A DNA stretch of 64,000 nucleotides from Micromonospora yangpuensis (GTDB taxonomy: Bacteria > Actinomycetota > Actinomycetes > Mycobacteriales > Micromonosporaceae). The notes under the pieces are model-generated. The model ran no database searches, was not told where the DNA came from, and saw nothing but the letters and a program-made list of their open reading frames with translations. The stretch lies in NCBI RefSeq assembly GCF_900091615.1, contig NZ_FMIA01000002.1:310001-374000 (forward strand). The letters run 5' to 3'. Below are positions 24,154-32,076 of the stretch, piece by piece. The first letter of the stretch is position 1; each line of letters begins with the position of its first letter. The position numbers were made by a program, and so were the translations under genes.

Positions 24154-25349
24154 CGGCTACGTTGGAGTTGTCCAAGCTGGCCGATGTCGCGTCGATAAAT
24201 CCGAGGCTCGTTGTACGCCCAGAAGCTGAAGAGCTCATTTCGTTCATTCCAATGTCGGCGGTCGACGCCGTGACCGGAGCCACTGATAGTGGCCAGGATC
24301 GCCCGTTCGGTGAGGTGAGTAAAGGCTATACTCTTTTTGCAGACGGAGACGTTCTCGTCGCCAAGATCACGCCTTGCTTCGAGAACGGAAAAATCGCCCA
24401 GGCGCGACTCGCTCGATCGGTGGGTGTTGGGTCTACCGAGTTCCATGTGATCAGACCGAAGAGTGCGCGACTGGATGCACGCTACCTTCTCCATTTCCTG
24501 CGCAGGCCGGCGGTTAAATTGGCTGGCGAAAGGCGAATGACCGGCAGTGCCGGACAACGGCGGGTGCCAGAGTCTTATCTTGCCAATCTTGCGATTCCGA
24601 TGCCTTCTATGGATGAGCAAAGGCGGATTGCAAAGGTGCTGGATCGGTCGAACGAGTTGCGCATCAAGCGCCGTGAAGCCCTCGTGCACCTCGATGATCT
24701 CGCCCAGTCAATTTTCCTCGACATATTTGGCGATCCTGTCGCAAATCCAAAGGAATGGCCTGTTGCGGCAATGTCTACGCTTTTTGATAAACCGCCTACC
24801 TACGGCACGATGATCCCAGCCTCGGCGCTAGGCGGATCTTGGCTGTGCCTGCGCGTAGCGAACATCCAGGATTGGAAGATCGACCTGTCGGACCGAAAGT
24901 ATGTCGACCTTGAGGGGTCTGGTTTAAATCGTCACGTTGTGAAAGACGGCGATGTTTTGCTTGCGCGGGCGATCGCAAGCCAGGAGCATCTCGGTAAGGC
25001 CGTGGTCGCCCACCCCGGGCAAGGTCAGTGGGCGTTTGATTCTCACCTTATGCGGCTCAGTTTTGACGCTCGTCGAGCGAATCCGGAATATATCTGTGCG
25101 TTTTTTAGGAGCTCGGGTGGCAGAAGTCTGTTTCTTCGGGTAACGAGGCGTTCATCGGTACAATTTAACATCAATACAAAGGAGATTTCCAAACTGTGCT
25201 TGCCTGTGCCTCCCGTGGCACAACAGAACGAGTTTGCGGGTCGGATGCAGGAAGTTGAAGATCTTCGCGCGGCCCACCGAGGCGCACTCGCAGAGCTGGA
25301 CGCGCTCTTCGCGTCGTTGCAGGATCGGGCCTTTCGGGGGTTGCTCTGA
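24150..25349 (+). CDS. hsdS: Type I restriction-modification specificity subunit
   Basis: 399 residues with two target-recognition domains, each followed by a conserved helix: PSMDEQRRIAKVLDRSNELRIKR near residue 155 closes the first and PVAQQNEFAGRMQEVEDL near residue 355 the second. It determines the DNA site recognised by the methylase and nuclease subunits. By eye its DNA is clearly more AT-rich than hsdM and hsdR, and codon use is less biased, as expected for a gene whose recognition domains are exchanged by transfer. Overlaps hsdM by 4 bp. Confidence 0.95.
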   Translation: MTATLELSKLADVASINPRLVVRPEAEELISFIPMSAVDAVTGATDSGQDRPFGEVSKGYTLFADGDVLVAKITPCFENGKIAQARLARSVGVGSTEFHVIRPKSARLDARYLLHFLRRPAVKLAGERRMTGSAGQRRVPESYLANLAIPMPSMDEQRRIAKVLDRSNELRIKRREALVHLDDLAQSIFLDIFGDPVANPKEWPVAAMSTLFDKPPTYGTMIPASALGGSWLCLRVANIQDWKIDLSDRKYVDLEGSGLNRHVVKDGDVLLARAIASQEHLGKAVVAHPGQGQWAFDSHLMRLSFDARRANPEYICAFFRSSGGRSLFLRVTRRSSVQFNINTKEISKLCLPVPPVAQQNEFAGRMQEVEDLRAAHRGALAELDALFASLQDRAFRGLL

Positions 25350-25393
25350 TGTGAGAGGCTGTAGGGCTGTCCACTGTGGGGGGTAGACGTCCG

Positions 25394-28300
25394 ATGAGTA
25401 ACTTCGCGTTCCTGGGGGCCGACGAGTGGTCGTTCCTGTTTGACGAGGCCCGGCGGGCCGAGCGGCTTGCCGTCGCCGACCCGCGGGTCTCGTGCTTCTA
25501 TGCCCGGCGCACCCTGGAGTTGGCGCTCGGCTGGCTGTACGACGCCGACGCGACGCTGAAGCGGCCGTACCGCAACGACCTCGCCGGCAAGATCAACGAG
25601 GCGACCCTGGGCAAGCTGGTCGGCCCCGACCTGCGGGCCAAGATGGACATCATCCGCAAGAAGGGCAACCGGGCCGTGCACGAGCGGCGGCCGGTGACCG
25701 AGCAGGACTCGGTGCCGGTCCTGCGGGAGCTGTTCCACGTCACGTACTGGATCGCCCGGCGCTACACCCGCGACCAGGCACATTTCCCGGAGAGCGCGGT
25801 CGTCTTCGACCCGAAGTTGATCGCCCCTGCCGACGCCACCGACGTGCAGCAGCGGACCCAGGCCCAGGTGAAGGCGCTCGCGGAGAAGCTTGCCGCCCGG
25901 GACGCGGCCCTGGCCGCCGAACGCGAGAAGAGCGCCACCCTCGACGCCGAGTTGGCGAGGCTGCGCGCCCAGGTCGCCGCCGCGAAGGCCGTCAACGAGG
26001 CCCGCCCCGACGACCACGACTACGACGAGGCGCAGACCCGGGATCTCTTCATCGATCTGCTGTTGGCCGAGGCCGGCTGGCGGCTCGACGGCCCGGACGA
26101 CCGCGAGTTTCCGGTGACCGGGATGCCCAACGCCACGGGCACCGGCTTCGTCGACTACGTGCTGTGGGGTGACGACGGCAAGCCGCTCGCGCTGGTCGAG
26201 GCAAAGCGCGCCCGCCGAGACGCGACCGTGGGCCAGCAGCAGGCCAAGCTCTACGCCGACTGCCTGGAGCAGCGGTACGGGCAGCGCCCGGTCGTCTTCT
26301 ACACCAACGGGTACGACACCTGGCTCTGGGACGACACCGCCTACCCGCCCCGCCCGGTGCAGGGCTTCTACACCAAGGACGAGTTGGCGCTGCTGATCCA
26401 GCGTCGGGCCAGCCGGCAGCCGCTCGCGGAGGTGCCGATCAGGTCGGAGATCGTCGAGCGGCACTACCAGCACCGGGCGATCCGCAAGATCGGCGAGGCG
26501 TTCGAGCGGGACGGGCAGCGGCAGGCGCTCGTGGTGATGGCCACCGGCGCGGGCAAGACCCGGACCGTGATCGCCCTGGTCGACGTGCTGCTGCGGGCCA
26601 ACTGGGTCAAGAACGTGCTCTTCCTCGCCGACCGTACCGCCCTGGTCACCCAGGCCGTCAACGCGTTCAAGAATCACCTGCCCAGCGTGACCACGGTCAA
26701 CCTGGTCACCGAGCGCGACAACGACGGGCGGGTGTACGTCTCGACGTACCCGACCATGATGGGCCTGATCAACGAGACCGTGAGCGGCGGACGGCGCTTC
26801 GGGCCGGGCTACTTCGACCTGGTCATCATCGACGAGGCGCACCGGTCGGTGTACCAGAAGTACCGGGCGATCTTCTCCTGGTTCGACGGCCTGCTGGTCG
26901 GGCTCACCGCGACCCCGCGCAACGAGATCGACCGCAACACCTACAGCCTGTTCCACCTGGAGGACGGCGTACCCACCGACCACTACGACCTCGACGAGGC
27001 GGTGGCCGAGGGCTACCTCGTCCCACTACGGGCCTTTTCGGTGGCGACGGACTTCCACCGGCACGGCATCCGCTACGACGACCTCAGCGAGCAGGAGCAG
27101 GAGGAATGGGAGTCGCTCGACTGGGGTGACGACGGCCCGCCGGACAGCGTCGACACCGACGCGGTCAACAAGTGGCTGTTCAACAAGGAGACCGTGGACA
27201 ACGTCCTGAAGACGTTGATGGTTCACGGGCACAAGGTGGCCGGCGGCGACCGGATCGGCAAGACGATCATCTTCGCCCGCAACCAGGCCCACGCCGACTT
27301 CATCCAGCAGCGGTTCGACGTGGCGTACCCGACGCACGTCGGCAAGCGCGCCCGGGTCATCACCCACAAGACCGAGTACGCGCAGAGCCTCATCGACGAC
27401 TTCGCCCAGCCGGAGAAGGACCCGCACATCGCGATCTCGGTGGACATGATGGACACCGGCATCGACGTACCCGAGGTCGTCAACCTGGTCTTCTGCAAGC
27501 CGGTCCGGTCGAAGTCGAAGTTCCTCCAGATGATCGGCCGGGGCACCCGCCTGCGCAAGGATCTCTACGGGCCGGGGCAGGACAAGAAGGACTTCCTGGT
27601 CTTCGACTTCTGCCGGAACTTCGAGTACTTCAACCAGAACCCGGAACAGGCCCAGGGCAAGCTCACCGAGTCGCTCACCGAGCGGCTGTTCAAGGCCCAG
27701 CTCGACCTGATCCACCGTCTCGACCAGCGACTGCCCGCCGACGCCGGGCCGGAGACCGACGCCGACGGGACCCAGAGCGAAGCCGGCCTGCGCTGGGCGC
27801 TGGCCCGCGACCTGCACGCCCGGGTGGAGGGCATCCGCACCCACCTGGACAACTTCGTCGTACGCCCCAAGCGACGCCTGGTCGAGTACTACCTTGACTT
27901 CAGCCGCTGGCACCGGCTGACCCCGGACACGGTCGACGAGATCGGCGGCAACCTCGCCGGCCTGCCCACCTCGGTGCAGGACAACGACGAGGCGGCCAAG
28001 CGGTTCGACCTGATCGTGCTGCGCCTCCAGCTCGGCCAGTTCGACGTGGTGCCCGGCTACGAGCGGATGCGCCAGCAGGTGCAGCAGATCGCCTCGACGC
28101 TGCTGGAGCAGGCCAGCATCCCGGCGGTCCGCGACCAGCAGCAGCTCCTCGACGAGGTGGCCGGGGACGAGTGGTGGCGGGACGTGACCCTGCCGATGCT
28201 GGAGCTGATGCGGCGGCGGCTGCGCGGGCTGGTGCGGTTGATCTCGCTGGCGAAGCGGGCCATCGTCTACACCGACTTCAGCGACGAGCTGGGAGAGATC

Positions 28301-28816
28301 GCGGTAGTCGAGCTGAACGACATCCGGATCGGCACCGACTTCGAACGGTTCCGTGCCAAGGCCCGGGTGTACCTACGCGAGCACGAGAACCACCTGGCGT
28401 TGCAGAAGCTGCGCCGCAACAAGCAGCTCTCCCCGACCGATCTCGACGAGCTGGAACGGATGCTGGTGGCCAGCGGCGGCGGCACCGAGGAGATCGACCG
28501 GGCCCGCCGCTCGTCGGACGGGCTCGGGCTCTTCGTCCGCTCCCTGGTCGGGCTCGACCGGGCGGCGGCGATGGAGGCGTTCAGCGAGTTCCTGACCGGC
28601 CGTACGCTGACCGCCAACCAGATCAGCTTCGTCACGTTGATCGTCGACCACCTGACGCACAACGGTGTCATGGAGCCGGTACGGCTCTACGAGTCCCCGT
28701 TCAGCGACATCGCGCCGAACCCCGATTCGATCTTCCCCTCCGCCGACGTGGAACGGCTGATCACCATCCTCAAGTCGGTCCACGCCACCGCCGCACCGGC
28801 AACCGAGGTCGCCTAG
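25394..28816 (+). CDS. hsdR: Type I restriction endonuclease subunit (EcoEI-like) with DUF4145 N-terminus
   Basis: 1,140 residues from ATG 25394; an in-frame GTG 18 bp upstream has no ribosome-binding site. Residues 1-115 resemble DUF4145 (FYARRTLELALGWLYD...KKGNRAVHE), followed by a coiled coil near 160-205. The nuclease core is visible as GTGFVDYVLWG...ALVEAKRAR (about 250-270; the D and E-x-K of a PD-(D/E)xK site). Helicase motifs: Walker A ATGAGKTRT near 383, DEAH near 479, and QMIGRGTRL near 712. ATP-driven DNA translocation and cleavage follow from the family. It starts 44 bp after hsdS and completes the system. Confidence 0.96.
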   Translation: MSNFAFLGADEWSFLFDEARRAERLAVADPRVSCFYARRTLELALGWLYDADATLKRPYRNDLAGKINEATLGKLVGPDLRAKMDIIRKKGNRAVHERRPVTEQDSVPVLRELFHVTYWIARRYTRDQAHFPESAVVFDPKLIAPADATDVQQRTQAQVKALAEKLAARDAALAAEREKSATLDAELARLRAQVAAAKAVNEARPDDHDYDEAQTRDLFIDLLLAEAGWRLDGPDDREFPVTGMPNATGTGFVDYVLWGDDGKPLALVEAKRARRDATVGQQQAKLYADCLEQRYGQRPVVFYTNGYDTWLWDDTAYPPRPVQGFYTKDELALLIQRRASRQPLAEVPIRSEIVERHYQHRAIRKIGEAFERDGQRQALVVMATGAGKTRTVIALVDVLLRANWVKNVLFLADRTALVTQAVNAFKNHLPSVTTVNLVTERDNDGRVYVSTYPTMMGLINETVSGGRRFGPGYFDLVIIDEAHRSVYQKYRAIFSWFDGLLVGLTATPRNEIDRNTYSLFHLEDGVPTDHYDLDEAVAEGYLVPLRAFSVATDFHRHGIRYDDLSEQEQEEWESLDWGDDGPPDSVDTDAVNKWLFNKETVDNVLKTLMVHGHKVAGGDRIGKTIIFARNQAHADFIQQRFDVAYPTHVGKRARVITHKTEYAQSLIDDFAQPEKDPHIAISVDMMDTGIDVPEVVNLVFCKPVRSKSKFLQMIGRGTRLRKDLYGPGQDKKDFLVFDFCRNFEYFNQNPEQAQGKLTESLTERLFKAQLDLIHRLDQRLPADAGPETDADGTQSEAGLRWALARDLHARVEGIRTHLDNFVVRPKRRLVEYYLDFSRWHRLTPDTVDEIGGNLAGLPTSVQDNDEAAKRFDLIVLRLQLGQFDVVPGYERMRQQVQQIASTLLEQASIPAVRDQQQLLDEVAGDEWWRDVTLPMLELMRRRLRGLVRLISLAKRAIVYTDFSDELGEIAVVELNDIRIGTDFERFRAKARVYLREHENHLALQKLRRNKQLSPTDLDELERMLVASGGGTEEIDRARRSSDGLGLFVRSLVGLDRAAAMEAFSEFLTGRTLTANQISFVTLIVDHLTHNGVMEPVRLYESPFSDIAPNPDSIFPSADVERLITILKSVHATAAPATEVA

Positions 28817-28962
28817 CGAGCCACGCCCACGGTCAATCCCCGGCCGCGGAACGCCCTACCGTGGCCGGGGAGGATCGACGTGCGGCGTCGCCTCGGAAGA
28901 TCCTGTCGCAGCCTGGCTCGTTGTGGCACCCTGACATCATGGTTCACTCACTTAGCGCATCA

Positions 28963-29341
28963 ACGTGACCCGTCAGGTTGCCGAGAATCTCGCTGCGGCT
29001 CTCAAGGTTCGCCGACAGTCGATCGGATCCGTGATTGGCACCCTGGACTCCATCTACCTGCACGGGCAGCGGCGGGCAGGCCTGTGGCAGGAGCGCACCA
29101 ATCGTCGTCTGGACGTCACGTTCACGGCGGCGCAGACAGATTAGGTAAGGGCGGCACTCGGTCAGCGGGTGGAGGTCTCGGGGCGAGTCATTCGCGCCAT
29201 CGACGATGCGTTGGTGAGTGTCAAGATGCGGACCCTGGAAGTCCTTCCGAGTGGTCCTGTCACGGACCTGATCGGCCTAGACCCCGATTTCACCGGCGGC
29301 GTGGATCCGGTGGATTACGTGAGGGAAGTTCGTGGCGCGTC
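28963..29341 (+). pseudogene. Broken gene upstream of PIN remnant (in-frame TAG)
   Basis: From GTG 28963 the frame reads VTRQVAENLAAALKVRRQSIG and SVIGTLDSIYLHGQRRAG, is interrupted by TAG at about 29142 (after FTAAQTD), and continues as VRAALGQRVEVSGRVIRAID to a normal stop that overlaps the PIN gene start. Both halves are clearly one protein, probably the C-terminal part of a longer protein; it is in the position of an antitoxin or partner for the PIN gene. I cannot name the family with confidence. Upstream (28817-28962) has no further coding match. Confidence 0.65.
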
Positions 29342-29498
29342 CTGACAACCCGACGTCGGTCTACCTGGACTCGAACACCCTGATCTACGCCATCACCAAG
29401 AAGCCGAGCTATGAGCCTGTCGCCGCCGTCCTGCGCTTGGCAGAGGCCAGCAAGATCGTTGTCGTGATCTCGAACTTCACCTACGTCGGGGTCTTTGG
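29332..29498 (+). pseudogene. PIN-domain toxin gene, truncated by hairpin repeat C
   Basis: GTG 29332 starts VYLDSNTLIYAITKKPSYEPVAAVLRLA, a PIN-domain opening with the first acidic residue (LDSN), and runs through VVVISNFTYVGV. At 29493 the coding match ends exactly where hairpin repeat C begins. The remaining two-thirds of the PIN domain, with its other acidic residues, is absent. The reading frame then runs through the repeat and beyond without family character. It is a dead VapC-like toxin. Confidence 0.75.
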
Positions 29499-29553
29499 GG
29501 AGATCTGTCGTCGCCAGGGTGACGACAGATCTCCCCAAAGCGGGTTGGGGCTA
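29493..29553. repeat. Hairpin repeat family C, copy 2
   Basis: Perfect 20-bp arms (29493-29512 and 29521-29540) around an 8-base loop, then the conserved flank CGGGTTGGGGCTA. Compared with copy 1, the inner stem reads GTCGTC/GACGAC instead of GTGGTC/GGCCAC, so pairing is maintained despite substitutions. Between 29554 and 29761 I see no gene. Confidence 0.9.
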
Positions 29554-29761
29554 ACGGGGGCAGGTCGCGTGGCAGCAGAACCCGGGCACAGTTGCCGCCG
29601 GTCGTGACACCTTCCCGGCGTTACGCGAAACCACCGTCACAAAAGTCCCGCAAGTACCGGGATGTTGTCCTCACCCACCCGCCCGAGACCACCACAACCA
29701 GGAAGTTAACGCCTCGGGCGCGGCGGTACGCGCTGGACAGCGCCCCCACGTGGGCGGCCCG

Positions 29762-30991
29762 TCAGGCGAGGGGGCAGCAGGTGTCAGTGGGGGCGCTCTC
29801 CACCTGGATGCTGTGCAGCCCCACACTGTCGGCGTGCTCCACCAGCAGCGGTGACCAGCCACGCTGGGCGGAACCGGCCGTTGAACCGCCCGGCGCGCGA
29901 CGGAGCACGGTGTCGCGGATCGTGGTGTCGACGTACTCCAGCCGGCTGACCAGGCCGTCGACCTCGCTGCGCCCCCAGCCGGCGACGCGCACCCCGTACC
30001 GGGGGCCGGTCCAGGTGACGCAGACGCCCCGGATGTCGATCCGCTCGCAGATCCGGGCCTGCGGGTCGCGGTGGTACCGGTCGGTGTTGTCTCCGGCCAG
30101 CAGCCGGAACCCCATCTCCACCTCGCGCAGGCAGACCCCGCTGACCGCGACGTCGTGCACCGCGCTCAGGTAGAAGCCCTCGACCGCGTCGCGGACCCGC
30201 AGGCCGGCCACCCGTAGCCGGTTCGGGTGGTACGAGGGGCCGACGATCGTATCGACGCTGGCCCCGATCGCGCCCCAGTGCACCGCCAACCCGGTGTGCC
30301 CACCGGTCACGGTGACGTCCTGGACGGTGACGTCGCGAACCGCGCCCATCAGCGCCACCGCGTTGGCGGCCCGGTTGTCGCCGTGGTCGACGTGCACCCG
30401 CCGAATGTCGACGCCGCTGAGCCACTGCGGCGTACCCGGATAGAGGTAACGTCCCACGGTCAGTCCGGTGCCCCGGTCGCCGTCGTGCTCACCGGGCCGA
30501 CTGGGCGCGGGCCGCAGCCCCAGGTCCAACACGGACACCCGACCACCCAGTACGTGCAGCACCGGTCGGTCATCCGGCACAGCGACGGTCAACCAGGTCG
30601 CCGGCCCGCCGGACGGCGGCGCGGGGCCGGACCCGCTTGACCCGCTGGGCGGCGCGGGGCCGGACCCGCTTGACCCGCTGGGCGGCGCGGGTACGGACGG
30701 CGCGCCGCGGACGGTCCAGCCGGTCGGCACGGTCAGGCCGTGGGCGAGCGGGTACCGGCCGGCGGGCAGGGTGAGCACCCCGCCCGGTGCCGAGTCCAGC
30801 AGCTTCTGCAGGTACGCCCGGTTCAACTCCGGGTCCGACCCGAGCGCCACCGGGTCCGCCCGTGCCGTCACCGGGTCCGGCCCGAGCGCCACCGGGTCCG
30901 GCCCGAGCGCCACCGGGTCCGCCCCGAGCGACACCGACCCCGTCGTCTCTGGGTCAGGCTGCGTTGGTATTGGGCCAGGCTGTGTCGTCAC
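29762..30991 (-). CDS. Right-handed beta-helix (pectate-lyase-like) protein
   Basis: 409 residues from GTG 30991, overlapping the upstream gene stop by 4 bp. The N-terminal 60 residues are low complexity with ALGPDP/ALGSDP repeats. The core carries strand-turn repeats typical of parallel beta-helix proteins: VSVLDLGLRP, VDIRRVHVDHGDNRAANAVA, VRDVTVQDVTVTGG, VHDVAVSGVCLREV and IDIRGVCVTW. A second low-complexity patch (PPSGSSGSGPA, repeated) lies near residue 105. Beta-helix proteins often bind or cleave polysaccharide; no catalytic set is obvious. No signal peptide is seen, so location is uncertain. Its operon with a capsule-type transferase suggests a polysaccharide role. Confidence 0.72.
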   Translation of the reverse strand: MTTQPGPIPTQPDPETTGSVSLGADPVALGPDPVALGPDPVTARADPVALGSDPELNRAYLQKLLDSAPGGVLTLPAGRYPLAHGLTVPTGWTVRGAPSVPAPPSGSSGSGPAPPSGSSGSGPAPPSGGPATWLTVAVPDDRPVLHVLGGRVSVLDLGLRPAPSRPGEHDGDRGTGLTVGRYLYPGTPQWLSGVDIRRVHVDHGDNRAANAVALMGAVRDVTVQDVTVTGGHTGLAVHWGAIGASVDTIVGPSYHPNRLRVAGLRVRDAVEGFYLSAVHDVAVSGVCLREVEMGFRLLAGDNTDRYHRDPQARICERIDIRGVCVTWTGPRYGVRVAGWGRSEVDGLVSRLEYVDTTIRDTVLRRAPGGSTAGSAQRGWSPLLVEHADSVGLHSIQVESAPTDTCCPLA

Positions 30992-32076
30992 GGGGTCCCG
31001 TCCTCGAATCGGCAGGCGAGCTGGCGGGCGGTGCGTTCCCGACGGAATCCGCCGCGTTCGGTGATCCCGAGCAGCACCGGGCCGTTCCGGTCAGCGGGCA
31101 GGCGCAGGTCCAGGATTTCGCCGTGTCGGCCGGTCACCTCGACCGGTACCGGTGTTCCGTCGACCAGGTCGACGGCGTGGATGGTGAGGTCGTCGGCGCG
31201 TACCCGGTCGCCGGTGGCCTCGGCACTGGCCCGGCCGGCCGCCCGACGGGCGGTACGCAGCACCTTCAACGCCGCCCGCGCCGGCTTGCGTTTCGCGTAC
31301 GACCGGGTGGGGTTGCGGGGCAGCGGCGGTGCCGGCGGTACGGTGCCTACCCCGACCCGGTGGTCGGCCGGGCCGTCCGGGGGCACCACGAGGAACGGGC
31401 AGCCGGTGCCGGTCGGGCCGGGCGGTAGCGGTTCGGCGTCGGGCACACCCGGCGGTAGCGGTTCGGCGTCGGGCACGCCTGGCGGTAGCGGCTCCGCGTC
31501 GGGCACGCCTGGCGGTAGCGGCTGAGCGTCGGGCAGCGGGTCCAGGCGTACCCGGTCGATCCGCAGGCCGATCGCGCTGCGGGCGGAGAAGCGGTGGGCG
31601 GCCCAGTCGGGCAGGTCGACGCGGGGCGCGCTCAGCTCGACCAGGAGCAGGTCGTCGTCGCCCAGTTCGTCGGCACCGAGGGTGAAGGTGACGGTCTGGA
31701 TGCTGCCCCCGGCCCGCAGCCAACCCTGCCGGCGGGCCAGTACGGCGGCACCGCGTACCCGGCCCTGCGAGCTGAGCACCACCAACCGGGGCCGTTCCGG
31801 CTGGGCCGGGGCGGGTTTGACCCGGTTGGCCCACCAGCGGGTGCCGGCGTCGTCGAGTTGCAGGGTCACCGCCACCCGGACCGGCCGCCGCACCGGTCGT
31901 ACCTTGAGCCCGATGGTGGCCGGGTCACCCACCGCCCGGCCGATGATCTGGTGGCCCCGGACCAGTTGGTCGACCACGCAGAGCGCACCCTGCTGGCCAC
32001 CCGATACCACGGTGGGCAGCTCGCTGACCGGGTGCGGGACGTCGAACTCGGTGCCGAACCAGGTGCCCACCGGCAT
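30988..32076 (-). CDS. Unknown protein with PGVPDAEPLP repeats
   Basis: 362 residues from ATG 32076 (start and the upstream stop share a base). The N-terminal third has beta-rich segments such as LGADELGDDDLLLVELSAPRV and RFSARSAIGLRIDRVRLDPL, which look like a carbohydrate-binding-type jelly-roll, and the phrase repeats near residues 205-240 are four units of DAEPLPPGVP. The C-terminal part (RSYAKRKPARAALKVLRTARRAAG) is basic. I do not recognise a family. It lies between the glycosyltransferase-like and beta-helix genes in a tightly overlapping operon. Confidence 0.55.
   Translation of the reverse strand: MPVGTWFGTEFDVPHPVSELPTVVSGGQQGALCVVDQLVRGHQIIGRAVGDPATIGLKVRPVRRPVRVAVTLQLDDAGTRWWANRVKPAPAQPERPRLVVLSSQGRVRGAAVLARRQGWLRAGGSIQTVTFTLGADELGDDDLLLVELSAPRVDLPDWAAHRFSARSAIGLRIDRVRLDPLPDAQPLPPGVPDAEPLPPGVPDAEPLPPGVPDAEPLPPGPTGTGCPFLVVPPDGPADHRVGVGTVPPAPPLPRNPTRSYAKRKPARAALKVLRTARRAAGRASAEATGDRVRADDLTIHAVDLVDGTPVPVEVTGRHGEILDLRLPADRNGPVLLGITERGGFRRERTARQLACRFEDGTP

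Noticed and set aside
29499..29607. Continuation of the PIN gene reading frame beyond the hairpin
   Set aside because: It reads through the repeat's palindrome and loses all PIN character.
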